This document shows, piece by piece, positions 51,800 through 60,414 of a stretch of 64,000 nt of DNA. Source of the stretch: Natrinema thermotolerans DSM 11552 (GTDB taxonomy: Archaea > Halobacteriota > Halobacteria > Halobacteriales > Natrialbaceae). Below the pieces are notes generated by a model, which ran no database searches, was not told the DNA's origin, and saw only the letters and a program-made list of their open reading frames with translations. Position 1 is the stretch's first letter, and each line of letters begins with the position of its first letter. Position numbers and translations under genes: made by a program. The stretch is taken from assembly GCA_000337115.1 (NCBI GenBank), contig AOIR01000056.1:4104-68103 (forward strand), read 5' to 3'.

Positions 51800-52132
51800 C
51801 TAGCCGTCGCTTTTCTCGACTGCGAGGTCGACGTCGTCGGGATCGACGCCGATCCGGGCGAACTGCGTCCGGACGTGTTCTTTGGCTCCCTCGAGGGCCT
51901 GCTCGCGGGTGTCGAACCCCCGCGGCATCGGCGACTCGAAGGCCAGATTGACCTCCCGGCCGTCGACTAACTGCGTCGAGCCGCCGCTGTCGACCTCGTA
52001 GAACTCGTCGCAGACCCAGACGTACGCGGCGTCCTCGTCGGGCGCGCCGCTGAAGGTCGGGGCCCGCTCACCCCGTTCGTACAGCGTCCCCGTGAGTTCC
52101 GTCCCGCCCGCGTGACCGCGTACCAGTAGCAT
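51800..52132 (-). CDS. DUF7113-like haloarchaeal protein
   Basis: The 110-residue protein starts MLLVRGHAGGTELTGTLYERGERAPTF and contains AYVWVCDEFYEVDSGGSTQLVDGREVNLAFESPMPRGF, matching a haloarchaea-specific family (DUF7113, recognised from memory). It is soluble and mixed alpha/beta, without catalytic signature. It is convergent with nurA; the stops are 14 bases apart. Confidence 0.75.
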   Translation of the reverse strand: MLLVRGHAGGTELTGTLYERGERAPTFSGAPDEDAAYVWVCDEFYEVDSGGSTQLVDGREVNLAFESPMPRGFDTREQALEGAKEHVRTQFARIGVDPDDVDLAVEKSDG

Positions 52133-52559
52133 GACCTAGTGTACGGCTCCTGACGGCAAAAACACGGCGCATCGGGATCCGGACTGAGCGTCTCCACGCG
52201 TCGATCGACCCCGCGGGCGGTCGGCCGAGGACGGGTCTCGAGCGACCGCTGTCAGGCCGACCCGCGTCACCGGTCCGTCACTCGGCCAGTAATCATGTGG
52301 TACGGTGACACTGGGATCGGTCCGTCCGACGTAATCAGCTCGTACCACACCGCTCGAGCGACAGTAACCGTCTTCTGAGCCTTCCGGTGCGGTGATTGTT
52401 TTCGGACGCTGAGACTCGTATTTTCACCACAGGTCGGCTCTATCCACCGATGTAGGCTGTCTCAGCCCAGTACTACGAGGTTACGGGAGTAACGGCTGAC
52501 TTGCGGCCCAAATCGTTTTGGAAACGGGCTTATCCCCGTTGCAGGGGTTGGTGGGGGTA
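52133..52559. other. Long intergenic region with inverted repeats
   Basis: No gene was recognised in 427 bases. A perfect 9-bp inverted repeat TGTGGTACG (52296-52304) and CGTACCACA (52341-52349) is separated by 36 bases, and a hairpin AACGGG/CCCGTT (52523-52540) ends 19 bases before the next gene's ATG. These could be operators or an RNA leader of the winged-helix gene. Confidence 0.4.
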
Positions 52560-53186
52560 ATGAGTTCGGACGCTCACCTCGGCGACGACGTATCCCATCC
52601 ACTCGCGAACGTCCCGACGGAGTGCTACGAGATCCTTCGCCATCCCCGTCGGCTCCGCGTCCTCGAGATCCTCGGCGCTCGCGGGACGCGACTCTCCCTG
52701 TCGGAACTGACGACCGCGCTGCTCGAGCGGGCCGCGACGGACGACCACACTGACCAACGGCGACGCGAGGTCCGGATCAGCCTCGTCCACAACCACCTGC
52801 CGCGGCTCGCGGACTACGACATCCTCGAGTGGGACGAGGACGGCGTCGCGCTCGTCGACGAGTCGCCGGTTCACCCCGCCGACCTCTCGGTGTTGCTCGA
52901 TCTCTGCGGGGACGGCGACGGCGCGGAACTGCTCGAGACGCTCGTCGATCCCGCCCGGATGCGCCTGCTTTCGGTCCTCGCCGACAGCGACCGACCACAG
53001 TCGGTCGAGCAGTTGGCTGGTCGGCTCGCCACCCCCGACGGCGGCCCCTTCGTCGACCCCGACCGCGCGGCGATCGCGCTGCATCACTCCCACCTCCCCG
53101 CGATGGCGGCGGTCGACGTCCTCAACTACGACCCCGAGTCGGGGCTGGTGACCCGATACGCCGACGCCGTCTCGATCGTCCAGTAA
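52560..53186 (+). CDS. Tandem DUF7344 winged-helix protein
   Basis: The 208-residue protein consists of two homologous winged-helix units (about 18-110 and 120-205); each has the pattern [IL]LxHPRR[LM]R[VL]L...L, a linker and a second conserved H-x-HLPR/HLPAM turn (VHNHLPRLADYDILEWDEDG and LHHSHLPAMAAVDVLNYDPESG). DUF7344 is a haloarchaeal DNA-binding family. It may bind a repeated operator and regulate the genes that follow. Confidence 0.85.
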   Translation: MSSDAHLGDDVSHPLANVPTECYEILRHPRRLRVLEILGARGTRLSLSELTTALLERAATDDHTDQRRREVRISLVHNHLPRLADYDILEWDEDGVALVDESPVHPADLSVLLDLCGDGDGAELLETLVDPARMRLLSVLADSDRPQSVEQLAGRLATPDGGPFVDPDRAAIALHHSHLPAMAAVDVLNYDPESGLVTRYADAVSIVQ

Positions 53187-53349
53187 CCGCCGATTCGATC
53201 GCGTCCGTCCGATCGTTTCTCCCTATCCCGTTCCGTTCCTGATTGCGTTCTTGACCGGCGAGAGGGGACCGTCTCGCTCCTCGCTCGGCCCTCTCGGCCG
53301 CCACATCCGGAACCTGTAAGCGGGCCTCGGCCGTAGCTCCGCTCGATCC

Positions 53350-54135
53350 ATGACATCGGCCGACGGCGACCGCGTTCACGGACCGTCGAGCGACCCCCGC
53401 AGGGCCGTCGCCGTCATCGTCGTCGCCGTCGTCCTCTCACTCGCGTCGATCACCGCCGTTGCGAGCGTCGCCGCGATCGATCAGGTCGCCTTCGTCTCGC
53501 CGGACCGGACCGAACTCGAGGCCGACCCCGGCGAGACGGTCGAGATCACCGTCGCGCTCGAGAGTCGGGGCGGCCACGGCGGCGAGGGCGTCACGGCAGT
53601 CGCGTTGATCGCCCAGTACAATCCCGATTATCTCACCGTCACCGACATAGAGCGAGGGCCGTGGCTCGAGGGGGAGGATACCGAAGTCGAAACGCGGTCG
53701 ACGCTCGCCGACGGGGCCGGGACGGCGATCATAGAGCAGCGCCGCGAGCCGGCCGCCGGCGGGACGACCGGCTCGGGGACGATCGCGACGCTGACCGTCC
53801 GCGTCGCCGCGGACGCGCCGGCGGGCACGACGCCGATTTCGTTCGGTGAAAGCACCGTGTCGCTGACCGGCGACTATCCGCCGGCCGTCGTCGACGAGTC
53901 CGCAACCGTCGCCATCGCCGGCGGAAACGAGTCGCTCGGCGAGTTCGACCACCCCGATCCGGACGGCCTCGAGCGCGACGGCGAGTTCGACTCGAGCGGG
54001 GACGCGGAGGAAACCGACGCGGCCGCGAGCGACGGCGGCGCGCCGGTTCCGGGCATGACTGTCGGGGCCGCGCTCGCGGCCCTCGCGCTGGGAACGGCGG
54101 CTCTGGCGGTCGCCCGTGACCGTCGGCGCGGATAA
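53350..54135 (+). CDS. Exported cohesin-like protein with PGF-CTERM-type anchor
   Basis: The 261-residue protein has a signal helix (AVAVIVVAVVLSLASITAVAS), a cohesin-like domain (about 50-185: VSPDRTELEADPGETVEITVALESR, ALIAQYNPDYLTVTDIERG, GSGTIATLTVRVAADAPAG), an acidic stalk, and a C-terminal VPGMTVGAALAALALGTAALAVARDRRRG resembling PGF-CTERM with M for F. It is the third cohesin-like module in this window and lies in the nurA-herA interval; no dockerin partner is next to it. Confidence 0.8.
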   Translation: MTSADGDRVHGPSSDPRRAVAVIVVAVVLSLASITAVASVAAIDQVAFVSPDRTELEADPGETVEITVALESRGGHGGEGVTAVALIAQYNPDYLTVTDIERGPWLEGEDTEVETRSTLADGAGTAIIEQRREPAAGGTTGSGTIATLTVRVAADAPAGTTPISFGESTVSLTGDYPPAVVDESATVAIAGGNESLGEFDHPDPDGLERDGEFDSSGDAEETDAAASDGGAPVPGMTVGAALAALALGTAALAVARDRRRG

Positions 54136-54191
54136 ACAGTCCGTCCGACTGGAGGGAAACGCGTTTGGGGGCCCGGTCTGATGGGACTGAT

Positions 54192-56081
54192 ATGAGCGAT
54201 CTGGGAGACTTCGGCGATTTCGATGCCGACGCCGACACCGACGACGGCGCGGCGGACGCGGCGGACTCGTCGCCAGCGTCGTCGGACGGCGAGCGCGCGG
54301 CAACGAGTTCGACGACCGACGCGGACGACGGGTTCGAACCGACGAACGTCGAACCCAGCGGCGAGGACGTCGGGATCGGGACGATCTGTGTCTCGCAGGG
54401 GCTGCGCGTCGCCGAGGACGGCGACGACACCACCCTCCGGGCCTACGTCACCCGCGGCAACCGCTCGTCGGTCCGCATCGGGAGCTACCTGCTCGCGCCC
54501 TACCCCGACGGCGAGACGCTGTTCTGCCGGATCACGGGGCTGGAGTACGCCCAGCAGTACCACGCCGACGACGCGACCGAGATCCACGCCCGTCGGGCGA
54601 TGCGGACCGACGACATCGACGAGTCCGACTACAAGTTCGTCGCCGAACTCGAGCCCGTCGCAGTGCTGTACGACGACAGCGATGAGCAAAGCTCATCTGG
54701 CAGCCGGACGCAGTCCGGCGACGACGGCGAACTCAAACGGCGGATGACCGACCGCGTGCCGAAACCCCAGACGGTGATCCGGCAGGCCGACGACACCGCC
54801 GAGATCAAGACCGGGCTGAAGATGCCCGACGACGGGGTCTTTCTGGGCCATCTCTCGGTCGGCGGCGAGAAGGTCCGGACCGCGGCCTCGCCGCCCACGA
54901 TCGATTACCGGCTCAAGGACGACTACGACGCGGGCGATCCGCTCGTCTTCCGCCACACCCTGATCGCCGGCGGGACCGGATCGGGGAAGACCCACGGGGC
55001 GAAGAACATCCTCCGCCAGTACCTCGCGGACGAACGGACCTACCCGATGGCCGACGGCCGCGAGGTCACCCCCGCAGTCGTCCAGTTCGACCCCCAGGAC
55101 GAGTACGCCCAGATGCACGACGACAACCCCGAACTGGACGACGAGTTCGCGCGCCGCCTCGAGCGCGAGGGGATCGCCTACGGCGGCCACGACGATACGA
55201 CGGCGTTCGTCCCGAAGGTCGGGTCGGCGTCGTACGCGGCGGGCCACCACCGCGCCCAGCAGGTCGAGTTCACGATTCCGTTCGCGATGGTCCACGACAA
55301 CCCGTGGCTGGTCGCGGGCAGCGGGTTAAACGACAACCAGTACGGCGCGCTCGTCAGCGTCCTCCTCCCGCGGTTCCGGAAGCAGTACGGCGCGGACGGC
55401 ACCTACGAGGAGTTCACGACGTTCCTCGACGACCCCGCCCTGCGGGAGGAACTCGACGAGTCCGGCCGGGTCCACGAGGCGACCTTCGATGCCGTTCGCC
55501 GGCGCGTGCTGGGCTTCGACAACGTCTTCGATCAGGACGCCCGGCCGATCACCGAACTGGTCAGTGACTTCGTCCGCCCCGGCGGGCTGACCGTCGTCCC
55601 GACCTACCACATCAACGACAGCCGGGCGACGGAGACGATCGTCCTCGCGGTCTCCTCGCTGCTCATCGATCAGAAGCTCTCGAACGACCCGGACTACGAC
55701 CGGATCAAGGAGACCCCGCTCCTGCTGGGGATGGACGAGGCCCACAACTTCCTGACCGACGCCGACAGCGTGCAGGCTGGCAAGGTCATCAGCAAATTCA
55801 CCGAGGCCGCCAAACAGGGCCGCAAGGAGCGACTCGGTCTCTTCCTGATCACGCAGGACCCACAGGACATCCACGACGCCGTCTTCAAACAGATCAACAC
55901 CACCGTCGTCCTCAATCTCGGCGACGAGGACGCCATCAAGAGCGTGAACATTCCGAGTAACCTCGAGTCGAAAGTGCCCTACATGGAGAAAGGCCAGATG
56001 GTCGTTTACTCGCCGGACAACTCCGAGCCGGTCGAACTCATCGGGCTCCCGAAGTGTTTGACCAGACACGGCCGAGACTGA
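54192..56081 (+). CDS. herA: HerA-family bipolar DNA helicase/ATPase
   Basis: The 629-residue ATPase of the FtsK/HerA class has the Walker A GGTGSGKTHG (260-269, Lys266), a Walker B LLGMDEAH (Asp515/Glu516) and the later ITQDPQDIHDAV sensor segment. A low-complexity acidic N-tail (1-55) precedes the HAS-barrel (about 60-150). HerA hexamers load NurA on DNA ends. Near residues 164-176 the frame runs through two perfect palindromes (54681-54719) encoding DEQSSSGSRTQSG, a flexible insert between barrel and ATPase domains. ATG 54192 follows a typical spacing. Confidence 0.93.
   Translation: MSDLGDFGDFDADADTDDGAADAADSSPASSDGERAATSSTTDADDGFEPTNVEPSGEDVGIGTICVSQGLRVAEDGDDTTLRAYVTRGNRSSVRIGSYLLAPYPDGETLFCRITGLEYAQQYHADDATEIHARRAMRTDDIDESDYKFVAELEPVAVLYDDSDEQSSSGSRTQSGDDGELKRRMTDRVPKPQTVIRQADDTAEIKTGLKMPDDGVFLGHLSVGGEKVRTAASPPTIDYRLKDDYDAGDPLVFRHTLIAGGTGSGKTHGAKNILRQYLADERTYPMADGREVTPAVVQFDPQDEYAQMHDDNPELDDEFARRLEREGIAYGGHDDTTAFVPKVGSASYAAGHHRAQQVEFTIPFAMVHDNPWLVAGSGLNDNQYGALVSVLLPRFRKQYGADGTYEEFTTFLDDPALREELDESGRVHEATFDAVRRRVLGFDNVFDQDARPITELVSDFVRPGGLTVVPTYHINDSRATETIVLAVSSLLIDQKLSNDPDYDRIKETPLLLGMDEAHNFLTDADSVQAGKVISKFTEAAKQGRKERLGLFLITQDPQDIHDAVFKQINTTVVLNLGDEDAIKSVNIPSNLESKVPYMEKGQMVVYSPDNSEPVELIGLPKCLTRHGRD
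54681..54719. repeat. Two adjacent in-frame palindromes inside herA
   Basis: GATGAGC-AAA-GCTCATC (54681-54697) is followed five bases later by GCCGGAC-GCA-GTCCGGC (54703-54719). Both are perfect 7-bp arms with 3-base loops, lying in frame where the protein is a flexible linker. They share the design of the palindromes in gpmI and the 37.9-38.3 kb cluster. Confidence 0.7.
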
Positions 56082-56321
56082 GCCCAAAATATCGTCTGTC
56101 TGGAGTTGGATTTAGTGGACGCACCGCTCACTACGTCTGCGAAGTGAGTACCGGTGTTTCTATCAGATTTGGGTCGTGTATAGCGAGGCGTGCTGCATAC
56201 AAGGCGCGAATCTCGAATCGATTCGTCCGAACTTCCGGACGACCAGGCGAACGGCTCTGGCGAGAACGCCCCCTACACCCTCCGGAAAAGACCTAATTGA
56301 CTGCCCGCCACCACGACAAGT

Positions 56322-57902
56322 ATGAGCAGTATGGCCCACCTCACGATAGAGACGGGAGTGAGGCCCGTCACGGAGGTCAAAGAGGAGGTGGAGGCGGCGC
56401 TACAAGCGGCGGACGACGACCAGAAATCCCGCTACCCGGAGGTGTACGAACACCACGGCAACGTCGCCGCGACCAGGGGCTACCGGCCGAAAGACCTGTC
56501 CGGGGTCGACGTACCGCGCGTCATCTGGACGACCTTCAACGACACCGTCGATGCCGGTGCCGGGAACCTGCACGAGCGGATCGGCGACCGGTTCATTCAG
56601 GTCGAAAACGTCGAATCTCCCTACCAGGAGGGCCGCTACGGCGGCTACGTCGGCGACTTCTTCCGCATCAACTACGGCATCGTCCCACGATACGGCTACG
56701 AAGAGACGCCGAACGTCGGCCAGACGAGTCGGCCCGGGTGTGAGGACTGGCACTCCATTCTATCTACCGGGGATGAAAGCCCCCCGATGCCGCCTGAGGA
56801 ACTGGGAGCGTGGCTCGACGGATATCCTCCGGACGGTCTGGACCTCGAGACCATCCGTGCACTGCTCGACTACGACCCCTACTATCGGGTGGCCGGCCAC
56901 CTATTCGCGAGCCAAGCCCGAACCTGGGTGACTGGGGACAGTGCTGAGTCGCTTTTCGACCAGCTCGACGAGCCCGACGACGCAGAGCGAGCACGCATCG
57001 TTAGGGCTGCATGGGCTTGCGGTACCGATGACACCGACCAGTACAAGGAACTGCTCGCAGCGTTGGGGACAGTCGACGAGCGAACGAAAGCGCTCATCGC
57101 TCCCAAGTTGTGGGACCCAGCACCGTTGACTGACGACGAACCCCCGGCCCCCTCGTTGCTGACGGCGCTTCTGGACCTGGTCGACGACCCCGTTCCGGAA
57201 CTCCGAGTCGGGGCCATCATGGGTGCGAGCATGGTTCTGGGCCATCTTCAGAAAGACGCCATCGGCGGCAAGATAGAGGCTGATGTGGCGTTCGACGGCG
57301 TGGTCAAGCCGTTCTACGAGGCGCTTCGGGAGCTGATGAGCGATTCGGACATCCGTGTCCGCGAGCGTGCCGTCACCATTACCGACGAGTTCGTCCCGGT
57401 GACCGACGAGACGATTCCAGAGTTCACCGCCGCCAACATCCTCCGGCCGATTACGAGAAATCGTCTCGACTTCCAAGACCGATGGGCGTTCGCACGGGCA
57501 GTCGCCGAAGCAGCAGCGGAATCCAGCTCGGAGACACCCGACCGTGGAATCGTACTCGCCGGGGCCTTCGACGGCGAACCCAACGCCGTCCCCACGCTCG
57601 TGGAGTACGCGTACGACGAGCGCGGCCCCTATTACGAGCGCGTCCGGCACGAACTGGCCCGGTTCGCCGACGACCTCCCGGACGCTGCCCTCGGAGCGCT
57701 CGAACCGGCAGTCCGGGCGGTCGAAGCAGGAACCGAGACGACGGCTGACGTGAAGTTGCTCCAGGCCCTTGCGAGCGAGGCGCCCGACAGAGTTGCGCCG
57801 GCAGAACCCCGATTAGAGACGATCCGGGACGGTGCCGATGAAGACGACAAGCGCGACGCTGCCGACCGGACACTCGAACAGCTGCGCGGCGGTGCAGTGT
57901 GA
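56322..57902 (+). CDS. Unknown HEAT-like repeat protein (526 aa)
   Basis: The 526-residue soluble protein has an N-terminal domain of unknown fold with a catalysis-like segment (PRVIWTTFNDTVD, EGRYGGYVGDFFRINYGIVP) and a long alpha-helical part of HEAT/ARM-like repeats (LLTALLDLVDDPVPELRVGAIMG; YEALRELMSDSDIRVRERAVTI; PTLVEYAYDERGPYYERVRHELARF). No family was recognised. ATG 56322 is used; ATG 56331 is the alternative. It is somewhat less GC-rich than neighbours and follows a 240-base spacer lacking recognisable signals except CTAATT (56291) about 30 bases before the start. It may be laterally acquired. Confidence 0.7.
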   Translation: MSSMAHLTIETGVRPVTEVKEEVEAALQAADDDQKSRYPEVYEHHGNVAATRGYRPKDLSGVDVPRVIWTTFNDTVDAGAGNLHERIGDRFIQVENVESPYQEGRYGGYVGDFFRINYGIVPRYGYEETPNVGQTSRPGCEDWHSILSTGDESPPMPPEELGAWLDGYPPDGLDLETIRALLDYDPYYRVAGHLFASQARTWVTGDSAESLFDQLDEPDDAERARIVRAAWACGTDDTDQYKELLAALGTVDERTKALIAPKLWDPAPLTDDEPPAPSLLTALLDLVDDPVPELRVGAIMGASMVLGHLQKDAIGGKIEADVAFDGVVKPFYEALRELMSDSDIRVRERAVTITDEFVPVTDETIPEFTAANILRPITRNRLDFQDRWAFARAVAEAAAESSSETPDRGIVLAGAFDGEPNAVPTLVEYAYDERGPYYERVRHELARFADDLPDAALGALEPAVRAVEAGTETTADVKLLQALASEAPDRVAPAEPRLETIRDGADEDDKRDAADRTLEQLRGGAV

Positions 57903-58050
57903 GGCGGCTCCAGACGATCTTTGCTGTATCTACACTCTGCATTCAGTAGGTGAATTTTGAATATTTCAGACAAATAGATAGCCGCTTCGGTAACTGCTTG
58001 TCCCCTACTTATCGCTGTGACCTCTCACGGGTCGATTTCGGTCCCGCCCG

Positions 58051-58671
58051 TCAGGTCGCCTCACACAGCGTCTGCTCGAAGTACTCCCGGACCGCGGTCG
58101 CGATCTCGTCGCGCGTGCCGAGGAAGAAATGGTCGGCGGGCAGCGACGTGGTCCCGTCGCCGCGTTCTCGCGCCCGTTCCACGACCGGTTCCCAGTCGAC
58201 GGTGGTGTCGCGTTCGCCGTAGAGGACGTGAGTCGGGCGCTCGATCCGGTCCAGTGCCGCGAGCGCGTCGAGGTCGTCGGCAAGTTGCGCTGTCGGCGCG
58301 AGGACGGCGACGGCGTCGGGGTCGGCCTCGGCCGCGGCGAGCAGGGCAAGCGACGCGCCGAAGCTGTAGCCGAAGAGGCCGACCGGCAGGTCGCCGCGGC
58401 CCCCGTCGTACTCGTCGCGCGCCCAGCGAACGGCGTTGCGGACGTCTTCCCGCTCGCCGTAGCCCTCGTCCCACGCGCCGTAATCGAATCGCAGGCAGGC
58501 GATGCCGGCCTCGACGAGTGCGTCCGAGACCGCCCGGAGCCGCTGGTCGCTGCGCGAGCCACCATGCTGTGGATGGGGTGGGCAGGCGACGACGATCGCC
58601 CGCGGCTCCGCTGTCGGTTCCTCGAGCGTGCCCCGGACGTCGCGGCCGCCCGGAACTAAGACGTCGCTCAT
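58051..58671 (-). CDS. Alpha/beta hydrolase (dienelactone hydrolase-like)
   Basis: The 206-residue protein has HPHPQHGG near the N-terminus (oxyanion region HPxxxxGG of small DLH-like hydrolases), the nucleophile elbow GLFGYSFGAS, Asp in PTHVLYGERDTTVDW and His in LPADHFF, the Ser-Asp-His triad. Such short hydrolases act on esters; the substrate is not evident. ATG 58671 begins the conserved N-terminus. A 148-base gap follows the divergent unknown gene. Confidence 0.9.
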   Translation of the reverse strand: MSDVLVPGGRDVRGTLEEPTAEPRAIVVACPPHPQHGGSRSDQRLRAVSDALVEAGIACLRFDYGAWDEGYGEREDVRNAVRWARDEYDGGRGDLPVGLFGYSFGASLALLAAAEADPDAVAVLAPTAQLADDLDALAALDRIERPTHVLYGERDTTVDWEPVVERARERGDGTTSLPADHFFLGTRDEIATAVREYFEQTLCEAT

Positions 58672-58732
58672 GGGCGTTCGTTCCGAACCGGTGCTAATGA
58701 AACCCGGCGTCGCCGGCGGCCTCGAGCCACGC

Positions 58733-60289
58733 TCAGGACCGGACCGACGAGGCGGTAAACGACTCGCGCAAGCGGGACCGTTCGTATTCGCCGAGGACGG
58801 CGTAGGCGACGAAGCCACCGAGGAGGGCGAGACCGCCGAGCGACTGGGGTCCGACCTCGAGGGGCGCACCGGCTCCGGTGGAGCGGACGGCCGCGGCGAC
58901 GAGTCCGAGACCGATCGCGATGCCGAGGCCGCCGGGACGGCGCTCGGCGGCGTCCGTTCGGACCGTGGCCCATAGCCGCCACCCCGCCGCGAGGGCGACG
59001 CCGGCGGCCAACAGGAGGAAGACGGCGTGTCGGGCGACGACGATCGACCCGACGAACGCGATGGCACCGCCGACGCTGGTCCCGAACGCGGCGCGTTGGA
59101 GGGCAGCGATTCCCCCGTCGATGCCGGTCTTCGAGCGGGACTGCCCCGCGTCGCGTTCAGTCGCCGCGTCGCCCCCGGCCGCGATCGCGTCGGGTTCGCG
59201 GGTCCCGCTCGAGGCTGCGTCGGCCGCCCCGACGTGGGCGACGCGCTGGCCGGCGCTGAGGTATGCTCGGCCGTCGTCGGGAGCGTCCCCGGTGCCGTCG
59301 GAGCGTGGTTCGTCGATGTCCGCTCGAGCGCCCGGCCACTCGGCGTCAGCGTCGTCGAAGGCGATCGGGAGCCCCGCCGCGAGTTCGAAGCGGGGGTGGT
59401 CCTGCAGCTGGAAGTGGAGGTGTGGCTCCGAGGAGTTCCCGGAGTGGCCACAGCGACCGACCTCCTGCCCGCGCTCGACGCGGTCTCCGGGGGAGACCGT
59501 CAGGCTGCCGGGGACCAGATGGGCGAGACAGCTGTACTCGTCGGAGGCGTGCTGGATCACGACGTAGCACCCACGGATGTCCCGTTTCAGCGGGTGGGAG
59601 AGGCCGCCGCCGCGGGGGGACTCGAAGTCGGTGTCGAAGACGTCGACGACGACCCCGTCAGCGGGAGCGAGGATCGGCTCGTCGTAGCAGTAGTACGAGT
59701 CCACTGCCGACCCGGACTCGGTGGGGGCGGTGTGACCGTCCGCGTCGGTGATCACGAAGTCGTAGGCGTATCGCTGGGTGACAGGGAGCCACGAGTGGGA
59801 GTAATCGTGGTCGTAGCTGCCGTTAACGACGGTCCAGGTCCCGTCGAACGGGAGCCGGTAGGCGGTTTGCTGGTCGTAGTTCTCGGGGTCGGGGAACGCG
59901 CCGCGGTGGCGGACGAACGCCACGCCGGTGCCGAGCCACTGCGAGAGGTCCTGTGCCAGTACGAGCGGATTGACGAACGTCAGCGGCATCGTCAGGAACC
60001 ACGCCGCGTACGCCCGCCAGTTCCCCATATGGAGCCAGTCGGTCGGCTCCGCGCGCTCCTCGCCGGCCCCGCGTCGCAGCACCAGATCCAACAGCGGCGA
60101 GACGAACGGCCAGAGGAAAAAGAGGAAGAAGAGTTCGAAGACCTCGAGGACGGCCAGCGAGTCGAAGACGTAACTGGGAACCGCCAGCAGACCGAGCAGG
60201 GCTAGGTACAGCGGTTCGAACGATCGCAGCCGACGCCGGACTCGCGCGGCGATCGTCGTCGATTCGGCGGTTCGGATCCCCTCTGTCAT
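58733..60289 (-). CDS. Membrane-associated M23 metallopeptidase-like protein
   Basis: The 518-residue protein has N-terminal transmembrane helices (YLALLGLLAVPSYVF, LFFLFFLWPFVSPLLDLV and WFLTMPLTFVNPLVLAQ), an M23/LytM domain (about 170-310) and C-terminal helices (GGAIAFVGSIVVARHAVFLLLAAGV and LGIAIGLGLVAAAVRS). The zinc signature is present: HSWLPVTQRYAYD, SCLAHLVPG and EPHLHFQLQ. In bacteria this fold cuts peptidoglycan, absent here, so it may cleave S-layer or other surface protein. ATG 60289 is used because the conserved part begins just after it. Confidence 0.85.
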   Translation of the reverse strand: MTEGIRTAESTTIAARVRRRLRSFEPLYLALLGLLAVPSYVFDSLAVLEVFELFFLFFLWPFVSPLLDLVLRRGAGEERAEPTDWLHMGNWRAYAAWFLTMPLTFVNPLVLAQDLSQWLGTGVAFVRHRGAFPDPENYDQQTAYRLPFDGTWTVVNGSYDHDYSHSWLPVTQRYAYDFVITDADGHTAPTESGSAVDSYYCYDEPILAPADGVVVDVFDTDFESPRGGGLSHPLKRDIRGCYVVIQHASDEYSCLAHLVPGSLTVSPGDRVERGQEVGRCGHSGNSSEPHLHFQLQDHPRFELAAGLPIAFDDADAEWPGARADIDEPRSDGTGDAPDDGRAYLSAGQRVAHVGAADAASSGTREPDAIAAGGDAATERDAGQSRSKTGIDGGIAALQRAAFGTSVGGAIAFVGSIVVARHAVFLLLAAGVALAAGWRLWATVRTDAAERRPGGLGIAIGLGLVAAAVRSTGAGAPLEVGPQSLGGLALLGGFVAYAVLGEYERSRLRESFTASSVRS

Positions 60290-60414
60290 AGGGTAATGGT
60301 GGTGCCGAGAACACGTAATCACTTTGTGAACTGAAATTCACGAGGGCGGTTGTCACGGCAGGTTTCGGCGGCACAGCCGGAACGGTCAATGGGGCGTCGA
60401 GACAACGTCGGGAC

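Noticed and set aside
50514-56081. NurA-HerA as a phage-defence island
   Set aside because: Both proteins match the housekeeping repair pair. The intervening genes are a regulator, a DUF7113 protein and a cohesin-like protein, not defence genes.
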